Origin: Micromonospora endolithica
Lineage (GTDB): Bacteria > Actinomycetota > Actinomycetes > Mycobacteriales > Micromonosporaceae
Reading direction: 5' to 3'
DNA: 64,000 nucleotides
Assembly: GCF_003626595.1 (NCBI RefSeq)
Contig: NZ_RBAK01000012.1
Coordinates: 124,001-188,000 of the forward strand
Position numbers and translations under genes: made by a program. Positions 41,631 to 50,414 of this stretch are shown here, piece by piece; the first letter of the stretch is position 1, and each line of letters begins with the position of its first letter. The notes under the pieces were generated by a model. The model saw only the letters and a list, made by a program, of their open reading frames with translations. It was not told the DNA's origin and ran no database searches.

Positions 41631-43886
41631 TCATCCGGCCGGGCGGAAGCCCCGCAGCCGGAGGCTGTTGGCCACCACGAAGACCGAGGAGAAGGCCATC
41701 GCGGCACCGGCGATCATCGGGTTGAGCAGGCCGGCGGCGGCCAGCGGCAGGGCTGCCACGTTGTAGGCGAAGGCCCAGAACAGGTTGCCCTTGATGATGC
41801 CCAGGGTGCGCCGGGAGAGCCGGATCGCGTCCACGGCCGCCATCAGGTCGCCCCGGACCAGGGTCAGGTCGGACGCCTCGATCGCCACGTCCGTACCGGT
41901 GCCCATGGCCAGTCCCAGGTCGGCCTGGGCGAGCGCGGCGGCGTCGTTGACCCCGTCGCCGACCATCGCCACCACCCGGCCCTCGCCCTGGAGCCGCTTC
42001 ACCACCTCGACCTTGCCGGCCGGCAGCACCTCGGCGATCACCTCGGCGATGCCGACCTCGGCCGCCACCGCCCTGGCGACCGTGGTGTTGTCCCCGGTCA
42101 GCAGGACCGGGGTCAGCCCCAGCCCGCGCAACCGGGCCACCGCCGCCGCGCTCGTCGGCTTGACCGTGTCGGCCACCGCGAGCACGCCACGGGCCCGCCC
42201 GTCCCAGCCGGCCAGGATCGCCGTCCGTCCCGCGGCCTCCGCCGCGCTCGCCGCCCCGACGACCTCCTCCGGTACGTCCAGACCCCGCTCCCGCAGCAGC
42301 CGGACCCGCCCGACGACCACCTCGCGGCCCTCGACCGACCCGGCCACCCCGAGACCCTCGACGGCGGCGAACCCGGTCACCGGCGGCAGCGGGCCCGCCT
42401 CGGCCGCCGCGGTCGCGACCGCCTGGGCGATCGGGTGCTCCGACGCGGACTCCAGCGCGCCGGCCGTCCGGAGCAGGTCGGCCCGATCCTCGCCGGCCGC
42501 CGGCAGCACGTCCACCAGGCTCATCCGGCCGGTGGTGACGGTGCCGGTCTTGTCCAGCACCACGGTGTCCACCCGCCGGGTGGACTCCAACATCTCCGGA
42601 CCCTTGATCAGGATGCCGAGCTGCGCGCCCCGACCGGTGCCGACCAGTAGCGCGGTCGGGGTGGCCAGGCCGAGGGCGCACGGGCAGGCGATGATCAGCA
42701 CCGCCACGGCGGCGGTGAACGCGGCGGTCGGGCCCGCGCCGGTGCCGAGCCACCAGCCCAGGGTGCCCGCCGCGAGGGCGATCACGATCGGTACGAAGAC
42801 ACCGGAGATCCGGTCGGCCAGCCGCTGCACCGCCGCCTTGCCGGTCTGCGCCGCCTCGACCAGCCGGGCCATCTGGGCGAGCTGGGTGTCGCCGCCGATC
42901 CGGGTGGCGGTGACCACCAGCCGGCCACCGGCGTTCACCGTCGCACCGACCACGGCGTCTCCCGGCCCCACCTCGACCGGCACCGACTCGCCGGTCAGCA
43001 TGCTGGCGTCCACCGCCGAGCTGCCCTCGGCGACCACCCCGTCGGTGGCGATCTTCTCGCCCGGGCGCACCACGAACCGGTCCCCCACCGCCAGCTGGTC
43101 GACCGGGATCCGGGTCTCGGTGCCGCCGCGCAGCACCGCGACGTCCTTCGCGCCCAGCTCCAGCAGGGCACGCAGGGCCGCCCCGGCGGTCCGCTTCGAG
43201 CGGGCCTCGAAGTAACGGCCGGCGAGGATGAACACGGTCACCCCGGCCGCCGCCTCCAGGTAGATGTTGCCGGCCCCGTCACCCCGGACGATGTCCAGCC
43301 GGAACGGGTGGGTCATCCCCGGCTCGCCGGCGGTGCCCAGGAACAACGCCCACAGCGACCAACCGAACGCGGCCAGGGTGCCGAGCGACACCAGCGTGTC
43401 CATCGTCGCGGCGCCGTGCCGCAGGTTGATCCACGCGGCCCGGTGGAACGGCAGACCGCCGTAGACCACGACCGGGGCGGCCAGGGTCAGCGACAGCCAC
43501 TGCCAGAAGTCGAACTGCCACGCCGGCACCATGGCCAGCACGATCACCGGCACGGTCAGCAGGACCGAGACCCACAAGCGGGTACGCAGGCCGCGCAGCT
43601 CGTCGACCGGCTCGGCGGCCGGCTCCGCACCCGCCGGGGCGGGCGGCGGCGGCAGCACGGCGGTGTAACCGGTCTTCTCGACCGTGGCGATCAGGTCGCC
43701 CGGGGTGATCTCGTCGGCGTACCGGACGGTGGCCTTCTCGGTGGCGTAGTTGACCGAGGCGGTCACGCCGTCCATCCGGTTGAGCTTCTTCTCGATCCGG
43801 GCCGCGCAGGAGGCACAGGTCATGCCCCCGATCGACAACTCGATCAGGTTGGGGGCCGCCGGTAGCGGCCCACGCGTGGTGGTCAT
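41631..43886 (-). CDS. copA: Copper-exporting P1B-type ATPase
   Basis: The 751-residue ATPase pumps Cu(I) out of the cytosol. It has one N-terminal HMA domain with GMTCASC (Cys24, Cys27), eight membrane helices, TGESVPV (actuator), the ion-site CPC in IIACPCALG, the phosphorylation loop VVLDKTGTVTTG, a SEHP nucleotide-domain motif and VGDGVNDAAALAQA. It lies last in a leftward cluster after copZ and a His-rich protein, 12 bp behind the latter, so it should be CsoR-controlled. Confidence 0.93.
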   Translation of the reverse strand: MTTTRGPLPAAPNLIELSIGGMTCASCAARIEKKLNRMDGVTASVNYATEKATVRYADEITPGDLIATVEKTGYTAVLPPPPAPAGAEPAAEPVDELRGLRTRLWVSVLLTVPVIVLAMVPAWQFDFWQWLSLTLAAPVVVYGGLPFHRAAWINLRHGAATMDTLVSLGTLAAFGWSLWALFLGTAGEPGMTHPFRLDIVRGDGAGNIYLEAAAGVTVFILAGRYFEARSKRTAGAALRALLELGAKDVAVLRGGTETRIPVDQLAVGDRFVVRPGEKIATDGVVAEGSSAVDASMLTGESVPVEVGPGDAVVGATVNAGGRLVVTATRIGGDTQLAQMARLVEAAQTGKAAVQRLADRISGVFVPIVIALAAGTLGWWLGTGAGPTAAFTAAVAVLIIACPCALGLATPTALLVGTGRGAQLGILIKGPEMLESTRRVDTVVLDKTGTVTTGRMSLVDVLPAAGEDRADLLRTAGALESASEHPIAQAVATAAAEAGPLPPVTGFAAVEGLGVAGSVEGREVVVGRVRLLRERGLDVPEEVVGAASAAEAAGRTAILAGWDGRARGVLAVADTVKPTSAAAVARLRGLGLTPVLLTGDNTTVARAVAAEVGIAEVIAEVLPAGKVEVVKRLQGEGRVVAMVGDGVNDAAALAQADLGLAMGTGTDVAIEASDLTLVRGDLMAAVDAIRLSRRTLGIIKGNLFWAFAYNVAALPLAAAGLLNPMIAGAAMAFSSVFVVANSLRLRGFRPAG

Positions 43887-43898
43887 CGCGCGCTCCCG

Positions 43899-44876
43899 TC
43901 AGTCGTGCCCGTGGCCGGGCGTGCCGTGGTCGTCCGCCGGAGCGGGGGTGCTCGTCGTGGCCGTCGCCGTCGGGCTGGCCGTCGCCGGTGTGCCGGCGTT
44001 CACGGTGAACTCGGCGGTACGCACTCGTCCGCCGTGGCGGAAGTCCAGGTAGAGCCGGTACGTGCCGGCCGACGGCACCTCGGCGAGGAAGGTCACCTCC
44101 GGGCCGGGCCGGGTCCGCCCGTCCCCGGGACTCCCGTCCGGGTGCACGTGCAGGTACGCCAGGTCGCCCCGGCGCAGCGCCACCAGGTGCCCGTACGCCC
44201 CCAGGTAGGGCTCCAGGTCGGTGACCGGCGCGCCGTCCCGGAGCACGGTCAGGGTCAGCGCGGAGGTCTCGCCGGGCCGGAGGTCGCCGGCCAGCGTCAC
44301 CGTGTAACCGTCGACCGTGGTGGTGGCCGCCGGGGGCGGCAGCGGGCGCTCGGACAACGCGCCGGGGACGGTCACGTCGGCGCCCAGGGTCAGCGGTTGC
44401 CCACCGGTGGGGGTGAAGTCGGCGAACGCCCGCCACACTCCCGGCCCGGCCAGCGGGGTGGCCACCCGCCAGGTGCCGTCCGGCGCCATCTCGGGGTGCA
44501 CGTGCCGGAACCCGGACAGGTCCCGGCGGGCGACGATCAGGTGCATCCGCTTGTCGTGCGCCACGTCGTACGCGGTCACCGGCTGCCCGTCCGGGCCGGT
44601 GACCCGGAAGGCGAACTCCCCGGCCGGGGCGTCCACCGGAGCGAAGGTGTAGCCGCGGTCGGAGACGAGCAGCCCGCCCGGCAGGTGGGCCGCGTCGCCA
44701 GCGCCGCCGCTGTCCCCGTGACTGCCGCCGGTGTCGCCGTGGCCGGCCCCGGTCTCGCCGTGGCCGTTCTCGGCGGCGGGGACCACGGGGCCGGCGACCT
44801 GGCCGACCCCGTACGCCGCGCCGAACACCGCCGCGAGCCCGAGGGCGAAGCCGCTCAGCTTGATCGCCGTGTTCAT
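43899..44876 (-). CDS. His-rich exported protein of the copper cluster
   Basis: The 325-residue protein has an N-terminal hydrophobic segment (about 7-28), a His/Gly-rich linker (GHGETGAGHGDTGGSHGDSGG), two beta-rich domains with His-Val-His elements (GFRHVHPEMAPDGTW, DLAYLHVHPDGSPGD) and a C-terminal GHGHD tail. This suits a metal-binding protein outside the membrane. Similar genes stand next to copper ATPases in actinobacteria, usually as hypothetical proteins. It may pass copper to or from CopA. Confidence 0.7.
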   Translation of the reverse strand: MNTAIKLSGFALGLAAVFGAAYGVGQVAGPVVPAAENGHGETGAGHGDTGGSHGDSGGAGDAAHLPGGLLVSDRGYTFAPVDAPAGEFAFRVTGPDGQPVTAYDVAHDKRMHLIVARRDLSGFRHVHPEMAPDGTWRVATPLAGPGVWRAFADFTPTGGQPLTLGADVTVPGALSERPLPPPAATTTVDGYTVTLAGDLRPGETSALTLTVLRDGAPVTDLEPYLGAYGHLVALRRGDLAYLHVHPDGSPGDGRTRPGPEVTFLAEVPSAGTYRLYLDFRHGGRVRTAEFTVNAGTPATASPTATATTSTPAPADDHGTPGHGHD

Positions 44877-44909
44877 GGTGCCACCTCAGTTTCCGGGTCC
44901 GGTGACCCG

Positions 44910-45119
44910 TCAGGCGTCGGCGAGGTCGTACCCGGCCTCGTCGACGGCGGCGCGCACGGTGTCGGTGTCCAACGCGTCCGCGCTGGTGACGGTGACCTGA
45001 CCGGAGGCCAGGTCGACCTGGACGTCACTGACGCCGGGGATGGCGCCCACCTCGCTGCTGACCGCGTTGACGCAGTGCCCACAGGTCATGCCGGTGACCT
45101 GGTACGTGCTGGTGACCAT
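44910..45119 (-). CDS. CopZ-like heavy-metal-associated chaperone
   Basis: The 69-residue HMA protein has the GMTCGHC metal site at about residues 10-16. Such proteins carry Cu(I) to CopA. The ATG follows GGAAGCTCC with a modest Shine-Dalgarno sequence. It is the first gene of the leftward copper operon and divergent from csoR; a CsoR palindrome (45154-45170) stands 35 bp upstream. Confidence 0.9.
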   Translation of the reverse strand: MVTSTYQVTGMTCGHCVNAVSSEVGAIPGVSDVQVDLASGQVTVTSADALDTDTVRAAVDEAGYDLADA

Positions 45120-45153
45120 CGGAAGCTCCTCTCCACGCCCTCACCATGTCCCA

Positions 45154-45170
45154 ATACCCCTGAGGGGTAT
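45154..45170. promoter_or_regulatory. CsoR operator 1
   Basis: ATACCCCTGAGGGGTAT is a near-perfect palindrome of the CsoR type (TACCCC-N-GGGGTA), placed toward the copZ side of the divergent promoter region. Confidence 0.85.
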
Positions 45171-45188
45171 CAGCACGACGAACCTAAC

Positions 45189-45213
45189 ATACCCCCGAGG
45201 GGTACGCTAGACT
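45189..45213. promoter_or_regulatory. CsoR operator 2 and csoR -10
   Basis: ATACCCCCGAGGGGTAC (45189-45205) lies 35 bp centre-to-centre from operator 1. TAGACT (45208-45213) ends 7 nt before the csoR ATG, giving a leaderless, autorepressed transcript. Confidence 0.75.
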
Positions 45214-45220
45214 CGTCGCC

Positions 45221-45523
45221 ATGACCACTCCGCCGCCGACCCCGGTCCGGGGTTACACCGCCAGCAAGGACCAGCTCCTCGCGCGGCTGCGCCGGGTGGA
45301 GGGACAGGTCCGCGGGATCGGGAAGATGGTCGACGAGGACCGCTACTGCATCGACGTGCTGACCCAGATCTCCGCCATCCAGGCCGCCCTCGACAAGGTC
45401 GCCCTCGGCCTGCTGGACGGGCACGCCCGGCACTGCATGCACGAGGGCGCCGCGGAGGGCCGGGCCGACGAGATGGCCACCGAGATGATGGCGGCCGTGG
45501 GCCGCCTGATGAAGCGCGGCTGA
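45221..45523 (+). CDS. csoR: Copper-sensing repressor CsoR
   Basis: The 100-residue all-helical repressor has the Cu(I) triad Cys43 (RYCIDVL), His68 and Cys72 (DGHARHC) and the DNA-facing RLRRVEGQVRGIGKMV. It releases its operator on binding Cu(I). Two matching palindromes lie directly upstream, between it and copZ, so it controls itself and the copper export operon. A strong terminator follows the stop. Confidence 0.95.
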   Translation: MTTPPPTPVRGYTASKDQLLARLRRVEGQVRGIGKMVDEDRYCIDVLTQISAIQAALDKVALGLLDGHARHCMHEGAAEGRADEMATEMMAAVGRLMKRG

Positions 45524-45549
45524 CCGCACCCCTGCGGTGCCCGCGCCTG

Positions 45550-45583
45550 CCGGGGGGAGTGGCCGTCCGGCCACTCCCCCCGG
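45550..45583. terminator. Bidirectional terminator
   Basis: A perfect 15-bp stem (45550-45564 with 45569-45583, GTCC loop) lies between csoR and the converging DUF305 gene. Confidence 0.8.
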
Positions 45584-45608
45584 AGACAACGCGGGGTGGG
45601 GCCGGCCG

Positions 45609-46238
45609 TCAGAGCCGGCCGAGGATCTTGCGCATCGTGTCGATCTCGGCCTGCTGGGCCGTGATGATCTCCCCCGCCAGGTCCTTGGCGCGCGCGTCGG
45701 CCCCCTCGGACAACTGGGCCTGGGCCATCGTCACCGCGCCCTCGTGGTGAGCGATCATCCTGGTGAGGAACTGCCGGTCGAACTCCCGGCCCGACGCCGT
45801 CCCCAGCGCCGCCATGTCCGCCTCGGAGATCATCCCGGGCATGCCGTGGTCCATGTGCGGCACCTCGGCGCCGGGCGACGGCACCGGTCGGCCCCACCCG
45901 GCGAGCCAACCGCTCATGGTGGCGATCTCCGGCGCCTGCGCCGCCTTGATCTGCGCGGCGAGCCGCTTCACCTCCTGATCTCCGGCACGGGTGACGGCCA
46001 GGTCGGCCATCTCCACGGCCTGCTGGTGGTGCGGGATCATCATCTGGGCGAACATGACGTCCGCGTCGTTCACCGTCGACGCGCTCGCCTCCGCCGGGGC
46101 GGCGGCCGAGCCGGTGGCGGCGGGCGTGCCGTGGTCCCCACCCGACGAGTGGTCCCCACCGCCGCAGGCGGTCAGGACGGCGAGGGTCGCGGTGACGCCG
46201 GCCAGGGCGGCACGGCGCGCGATGGTACGGATGTTCAT
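45609..46238 (-). CDS. DUF305 lipoprotein
   Basis: The 209-residue precursor has a lipobox (AVLTACGGG, Cys25), so it is a lipoprotein. Two DUF305 repeats follow, each with a HH motif: MFAQMMIPHHQQAVEMADLA and FLTRMIAHHEGAVTMAQAQL. These four-helix ferritin-like proteins often sit in copper or silver resistance loci and bind metal through His and Met residues. Start ATG 46238. It lies 74 bp downstream of the DUF6153 gene. Confidence 0.85.
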   Translation of the reverse strand: MNIRTIARRAALAGVTATLAVLTACGGGDHSSGGDHGTPAATGSAAAPAEASASTVNDADVMFAQMMIPHHQQAVEMADLAVTRAGDQEVKRLAAQIKAAQAPEIATMSGWLAGWGRPVPSPGAEVPHMDHGMPGMISEADMAALGTASGREFDRQFLTRMIAHHEGAVTMAQAQLSEGADARAKDLAGEIITAQQAEIDTMRKILGRL

Positions 46239-46312
46239 CGTTGAGCCTCTCGATCTCGGAACGTACGGGACGTGACGGGAGCGCGGGCAGCACCCCGCAC
46301 CGCGCGGACGTC

Positions 46313-46816
46313 CTATCTGCGCAGCACCGAGACCGAGGCGAGGAGGAGACCGACCGGGCGCGTCGGCGGCGCCCGGGAAACCGCCGCGGGCCGGCCGACC
46401 CGCCCGGCGTCCGGCGCGACCTCCCGCGCGACGGCCCGGAGGAGCATGGCCAGCAGGAGCGACACCCCGAAGGCGCCGAGCACCGCCAGGCAGACACTCC
46501 AGCCGGACGTCCCTCCACCGGCACCCGCCGCGGCGAGCAGCCGCTCGTGCCGGCAGCCCTCGGGGCACCCGCCCTGCCCGTGTCCGACCGCCCCGGCGGC
46601 GGCGTGCCGCACCTGCGGCGCATCGCCCGCCAGGCCATCGCCGTGACCGCCGGCCGAGCCGCCGGAGCGGTGCCCCGGGGCAGGCGCGGCCCGGTCGTGT
46701 CCTGCGGCGTGTGTCTCGTGGCCGAGGGTGTGCATGACGGCCAGGCCGAACAGGGTCCCGACGACCAGCAGCAGCCGGGACCACCGCCTGCCCGTCGTGG
46801 TCGCCACCGTCAGCAC
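46313..46816 (-). CDS. DUF6153-like membrane protein
   Basis: The 167-residue protein begins at GTG 46816. It has an N-terminal membrane segment (LLLVVGTLFGLAVMHTLG), a long His/Gly-rich extracellular part with paired Cys (GGCPEGCRHE), and a second segment (CLAVLGAFGVSLLLAMLL). This protein usually precedes DUF305 lipoproteins in actinobacteria as far as I recall. The His-rich part suggests metal contact. A 24-bp perfect palindrome lies 24 bp upstream. Confidence 0.7.
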   Translation of the reverse strand: MLTVATTTGRRWSRLLLVVGTLFGLAVMHTLGHETHAAGHDRAAPAPGHRSGGSAGGHGDGLAGDAPQVRHAAAGAVGHGQGGCPEGCRHERLLAAAGAGGGTSGWSVCLAVLGAFGVSLLLAMLLRAVAREVAPDAGRVGRPAAVSRAPPTRPVGLLLASVSVLRR

Positions 46817-46839
46817 ACGACCACGCTAGCGTCCCGGCG

Positions 46840-46863
46840 GCGCCACCACGGCCGTGGTGGCGC
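46840..46863. promoter_or_regulatory. 24-bp perfect palindrome in a divergent promoter region
   Basis: The palindrome 46840-46863 (core CCACCACGGCCGTGGTGG) has no spacer and stands between the DUF6153 gene (start 46816, leftward) and the YibE/F gene (start 47008, rightward). It may be a dimeric repressor site or a hairpin; it does not resemble the CsoR operators. Confidence 0.5.
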
Positions 46864-47007
46864 AACCTGCGTGACAAGGGCGGCGGTGGCTACCATTCGG
46901 CCGACGGAGACGAGCCGACCCGGCCCGTCGGCGCCGCCGCGAGAGGAACTCTGAACCGTGCGGCCCGGCGGCACGTACTCGTCTGAGGATTCGTTGGGAG
47001 ACACGTC

Positions 47008-48345
47008 ATGGGCGCCGACCACACCCGTCCCGGCCCGTCCACCCCGCCCGGGGTGCGACGGATCCTCGTCGCGACGGTCGTCCCCCTCTTCGTGGCCACC
47101 GTGATCGCCGCTCTGGTGCTCTGGCCCCGCAGTTCTCCCGACACCGACGCGGGCACCGAGCCGCCCCGCTACCACGGCACCGTCACCCGGGTGGTGAGCG
47201 AGGCCTGCCCCCCGACGCCGGAACCGGGCGTCGAGGACGGGCCGTGCGGCCGGGTGACCGTACGGGTCGACGCCGGGCCGGACGCCGGACAACAGGTCGA
47301 GACGCCGATCCCCACCGGGCCGGGCGCACCCGCCGTCGAGGCGGGCGACGAGATCATCCTGGTCCAGCTGACCGACCCGGCCGATCCGACGGTCACCGCC
47401 TACAACATCGCCGAGCACCAGCGCGGCGCGCCCCTGGTGTGGCTGGTGGCCCTCTTCGCCGTCGCCATCGTCGCGTTCGGGCGGTGGCGTGGGCTGGCCG
47501 CGCTCGCCGGCCTCGCGGCGAGCTTCGCCATCCTGCTGACGTTCGTGCTGCCCGGGATCGGCGCCGGACAGTCGCCGCTGCTCGTCGCGATCGTCGGGGC
47601 CGCATTGATCATGTTCGTGGTGCTCTACCTGACCCACGGGATCACCGCGCAGACCTCCGTGGCGGTGCTCGGCACCCTGGGCAGCCTGGTGCTCACCGGG
47701 GTGCTCGGCACCGTCGCCACCGCCGCCACGCACCTGACCGGGTTCGGCAGCGAGGAGGCCACCACGCTGTCGATGTACCAGGCCGACGTCGACCTGCACG
47801 GGCTGCTCCTGGCCGGCATCATCATCGGTTCGCTCGGCGTGCTCGACGACGTGACGGTGACCCAGTCGGCCACGGTCACCGAACTGGCGCACGCCAACCC
47901 GGGCCTGAGCCGGGTGCAGCTCTACCGGTCGGCGACCCGGGTCGGCCGCGCGCACATCGCCTCCACGGTGAACACCATCGTGCTGGCGTACGCGGGTGCC
48001 TCGCTGCCGGTGCTGCTCCTGCTGACCGCCGACTCGCGGGCGGTGACCCAGATCCTCACCACCGAGTTCCTGGCCCAGGAGATCGTCCGCAGCGCGGTCG
48101 CGACCCTGGGCCTGATCGCCGCGGTGCCGCTGACCACCGCCCTGGCGGCCGTGGTGACCACGGCCGGCCGGCGGGGCGGGGCGGCCACCGCCGGCGACGG
48201 CCCCACCGAACCGCCGACCCCCCGGCCGGCGGCGGACCGGGCCGAGGCGCTGGAGGCGCTGAGCGCGTCCCGGTCGCCGGACACCACCCCCGCCACCCCC
48301 GGCAGGTGGCCCGACCGAGACAGGAGCACGGACACCGCATGGTGA
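47008..48345 (+). CDS. YibE/F family membrane protein
   Basis: The 445-residue protein has a first membrane helix (about 19-40), an extracytosolic beta domain (to about 145, CPPTPEPGVEDGPCGRVTVRV), and seven or more helices with the family's YLTHGITAQTSVAVLGTLGSL and LLAGIIIGSLGVLDDVTVTQSATVTEL. The tail is hydrophilic. YibE/F proteins are uncharacterised transporters. The ATG follows GTTGGGAGACACGTC. Confidence 0.85.
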   Translation: MGADHTRPGPSTPPGVRRILVATVVPLFVATVIAALVLWPRSSPDTDAGTEPPRYHGTVTRVVSEACPPTPEPGVEDGPCGRVTVRVDAGPDAGQQVETPIPTGPGAPAVEAGDEIILVQLTDPADPTVTAYNIAEHQRGAPLVWLVALFAVAIVAFGRWRGLAALAGLAASFAILLTFVLPGIGAGQSPLLVAIVGAALIMFVVLYLTHGITAQTSVAVLGTLGSLVLTGVLGTVATAATHLTGFGSEEATTLSMYQADVDLHGLLLAGIIIGSLGVLDDVTVTQSATVTELAHANPGLSRVQLYRSATRVGRAHIASTVNTIVLAYAGASLPVLLLLTADSRAVTQILTTEFLAQEIVRSAVATLGLIAAVPLTTALAAVVTTAGRRGGAATAGDGPTEPPTPRPAADRAEALEALSASRSPDTTPATPGRWPDRDRSTDTAW

Positions 48346-48469
48346 AACTGCGTAGCGTGACGACGCGGGCCCACCCGCCTGATAGTCGCGTCACTGGTCA
48401 TCGCCTTTGGCTGCGAAATACCTCGTTTGGTCGGCTTCCGGACGTAGATCCCCAGCACGACTGTCGGGT

Positions 48470-48641
48470 AACCTCGCTGCCGGTCACCGCCGAAGGCGCG
48501 CAGCGGCGCCTGCGGTGCCGCCGCCCAATCGCCGCGAGGCGAGCCGGGGACCCAGGTGCGTGGGGTGAATCCGCGAAAGCGGTAGGGACCACTTCCGTCC
48601 CGAACCCGTCAGCTAACCCGGTCGGCGGTCGACGGAAGGGA
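48470..48641 (+). ncRNA. Cyclic di-AMP riboswitch (ydaO-yuaA class)
   Basis: Conserved elements occur in order: GCTGCCGGTCACCGCCGAA (from 48476), GAGCCGGGGACCCA (48541-48554), TGGGGTGAATCCGCGAAAGC (48561 on), GGTAGGGACCACTTCCGTCC, CGAACCCGTCAGCTAACCC (48601-48619), and a closing GACGGAAGGGA. These match the c-di-AMP-sensing ydaO motif as I know it. It ends at the ribosome binding site of a cell-wall protein gene, the usual target class in actinobacteria; ligand binding there normally turns expression off. Confidence 0.88.
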
Positions 48642-48646
48642 ACACT

Positions 48647-49660
48647 GTGACGGCACCCCTACGCCGCTGGTCGATACCCGTGGTGGCCGTGCTCTCCGCG
48701 CTGGCCGTGTTCGCCGGGCCCCTCCCGGCATCGGCCGCGCCGACTCCTCCGAAGCCCTCGGGGCACGACAGCCAGCCCAAGGAACTCGGCGACGTCATCG
48801 AGGCGAAGAACCGCGACTTCGTGAAGGCCCGGGCGGCGCTGAAGAAGTCGCAGGAGCGCCAGGACGAGCTGAACGTGGAGCTTCGCGCGTTCCAGGCCGC
48901 GCTGAACGCGCTGGCGCCCCAGGTGAACGGGATCGCGGCCCAGTCCTACCGGACCGGACGGATCGGCGCCATGTCCATGCTGCTGGAGGCCCGGACCCCC
49001 GACTCGTTCGTGCAGCGCGCCTCGGCCCTGGACGAGCTGAACCTGGTGAACGCCAAGCAGCTCGCCGAGGTCAACGCGGCCAAGGCCCGGGTCGAGCAGG
49101 CGAAGCTGGCGCTGGACACCGAGGTCCGGGAACAGACGCGCCTGACCAACGCGATCAACCGGGACCGGGCCGAGGCGAAGAAGGCGCTCAACCTGGTCGG
49201 CGGCACCGAGCTGACCGGTGGTCTGGTCGACGCCACCTCGCCGGTGGCCAGGATGGGGCCGGGCCGGACCGCCGACGGCGACTGGAAGTCCTACGATTGC
49301 AGCGAGCCCGACCCGACCACCTCCGGCTGCGTGACACCCCGCACGCTGCACATGTACAAGGAGGTCAAGCGGGCCGGCTTCGACCGGTTCGTCGGCTGCC
49401 ACCGGTCCGGTGGGCCCTACGAGCACCCCAAGGGCCGCGCCTGCGACTGGTCGTTGCAGAACAGCGGCTTCGCGCCGTGGCACAACAACGACACCCGCAG
49501 GTACGGCAACGACCTGACCGCCTTCCTGGTCCGCAACGCCGACCGGCTCGGCGTGTACTACGTGATCTGGAACCGGCAGATCTGGTTCCCGGCGACCGGG
49601 TGGAGTTCGTACAGCGGCCCGTCGAACCACACCGACCACGTGCACGTGTCGCTGCTCTGA
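48647..49660 (+). CDS. Secreted coiled-coil cell-wall protein, probable hydrolase
   Basis: The 337-residue precursor starts at GTG 48647 after GGAAGGGA. A signal peptide (about 1-30, ending PASAA) is followed by a long coiled coil (about 45-185) as in NlpC/P60 and RipA-like exported proteins. The C-terminal domain (about 215-337) holds VGCHRSGGPYEHPKGRACDW and SNHTDHVHVSLL, a His/Asp-rich fold related to D,D-peptidase-like domains. The c-di-AMP riboswitch supports a wall-remodelling role. Confidence 0.8.
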   Translation: MTAPLRRWSIPVVAVLSALAVFAGPLPASAAPTPPKPSGHDSQPKELGDVIEAKNRDFVKARAALKKSQERQDELNVELRAFQAALNALAPQVNGIAAQSYRTGRIGAMSMLLEARTPDSFVQRASALDELNLVNAKQLAEVNAAKARVEQAKLALDTEVREQTRLTNAINRDRAEAKKALNLVGGTELTGGLVDATSPVARMGPGRTADGDWKSYDCSEPDPTTSGCVTPRTLHMYKEVKRAGFDRFVGCHRSGGPYEHPKGRACDWSLQNSGFAPWHNNDTRRYGNDLTAFLVRNADRLGVYYVIWNRQIWFPATGWSSYSGPSNHTDHVHVSLL

Positions 49661-49675
49661 CGGCACCCGCACACG

Positions 49676-49707
49676 GAAGGGCCGCCCCGATCGCGGGGCG
49701 GCCCTTC
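49676..49707. terminator. Bidirectional terminator
   Basis: A perfect 14-bp stem (49676-49689 with 49694-49707, ATCG loop) lies between the cell-wall gene and the converging carbonic anhydrase gene. Confidence 0.8.
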
Positions 49708-49727
49708 GTGGTAGCGGAAAGGGGTGG

Positions 49728-50414
49728 TCAGGCGGCGCTCACGGCCGGGACGTCGACCGGGGTGGCCGAAGGGCCGTCCGCCGCCGCCTCGGCCACCGTC
49801 CGGACCTCGCCGGCGGTGAGCCGGTACGACATCCCGACCACCGCGCAGCGCCCGGCGTCGACCTCGGCGGCGAGCGCGGCCGAACTGCCCAGCATCGCCT
49901 CGACGGTCTGCGCGATGTGGATGTCGACGATCCCGTCGATGTCGACCACCCCGGCGGCCTCGGCCCGGCGCAGGCTGGGCAGCACGCCGTCCACCACGGC
50001 ACGCAGGTGCCCGCCGGGCGCGGTGCCGGTCGCCGCCGCCGTCCGGGCCGCCTGCACGGCCCCGCAGGAGTCGTGGCCGAGCACCACCACCAGCGGCGTA
50101 CGCAGGACGGTCACCGCGTACTCGACGCTGCCCAGCACCTCGGCGCCGAGGGTGTGCCCGGCGGTACGCACCACGAAGAGGTCACCGAGGCCCCGGTCGA
50201 AGATGATCTCGGCGGCGAGTCGCGAGTCGGAGCAGCCGACCACGACCGCGAACGGGTGCTGCCCGTCGGCGACCGCCGCGCGGTGTCCGGCGTCCTGGTT
50301 GGGGTGACGGGGCGCACCGGTCACGAAGCGCCGGTTGCCGGCCTGGAGCTCCGCCAGGGCCTGCTGCGGGCTGATCGGGTCCGGCAGGACGCCGGACCGT
50401 TCGGGACGACTCAT
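49728..50414 (-). CDS. Beta-carbonic anhydrase
   Basis: The 228-residue enzyme has the zinc ligands Cys61 (in VGCSDSR, with Asp63/Arg65), His114 and Cys117 (LGHDSCGA). It interconverts CO2 and bicarbonate. No signal peptide. It is divergent from a wHTH gene, with 228 bp between. Confidence 0.92.
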   Translation of the reverse strand: MSRPERSGVLPDPISPQQALAELQAGNRRFVTGAPRHPNQDAGHRAAVADGQHPFAVVVGCSDSRLAAEIIFDRGLGDLFVVRTAGHTLGAEVLGSVEYAVTVLRTPLVVVLGHDSCGAVQAARTAAATGTAPGGHLRAVVDGVLPSLRRAEAAGVVDIDGIVDIHIAQTVEAMLGSSAALAAEVDAGRCAVVGMSYRLTAGEVRTVAEAAADGPSATPVDVPAVSAA

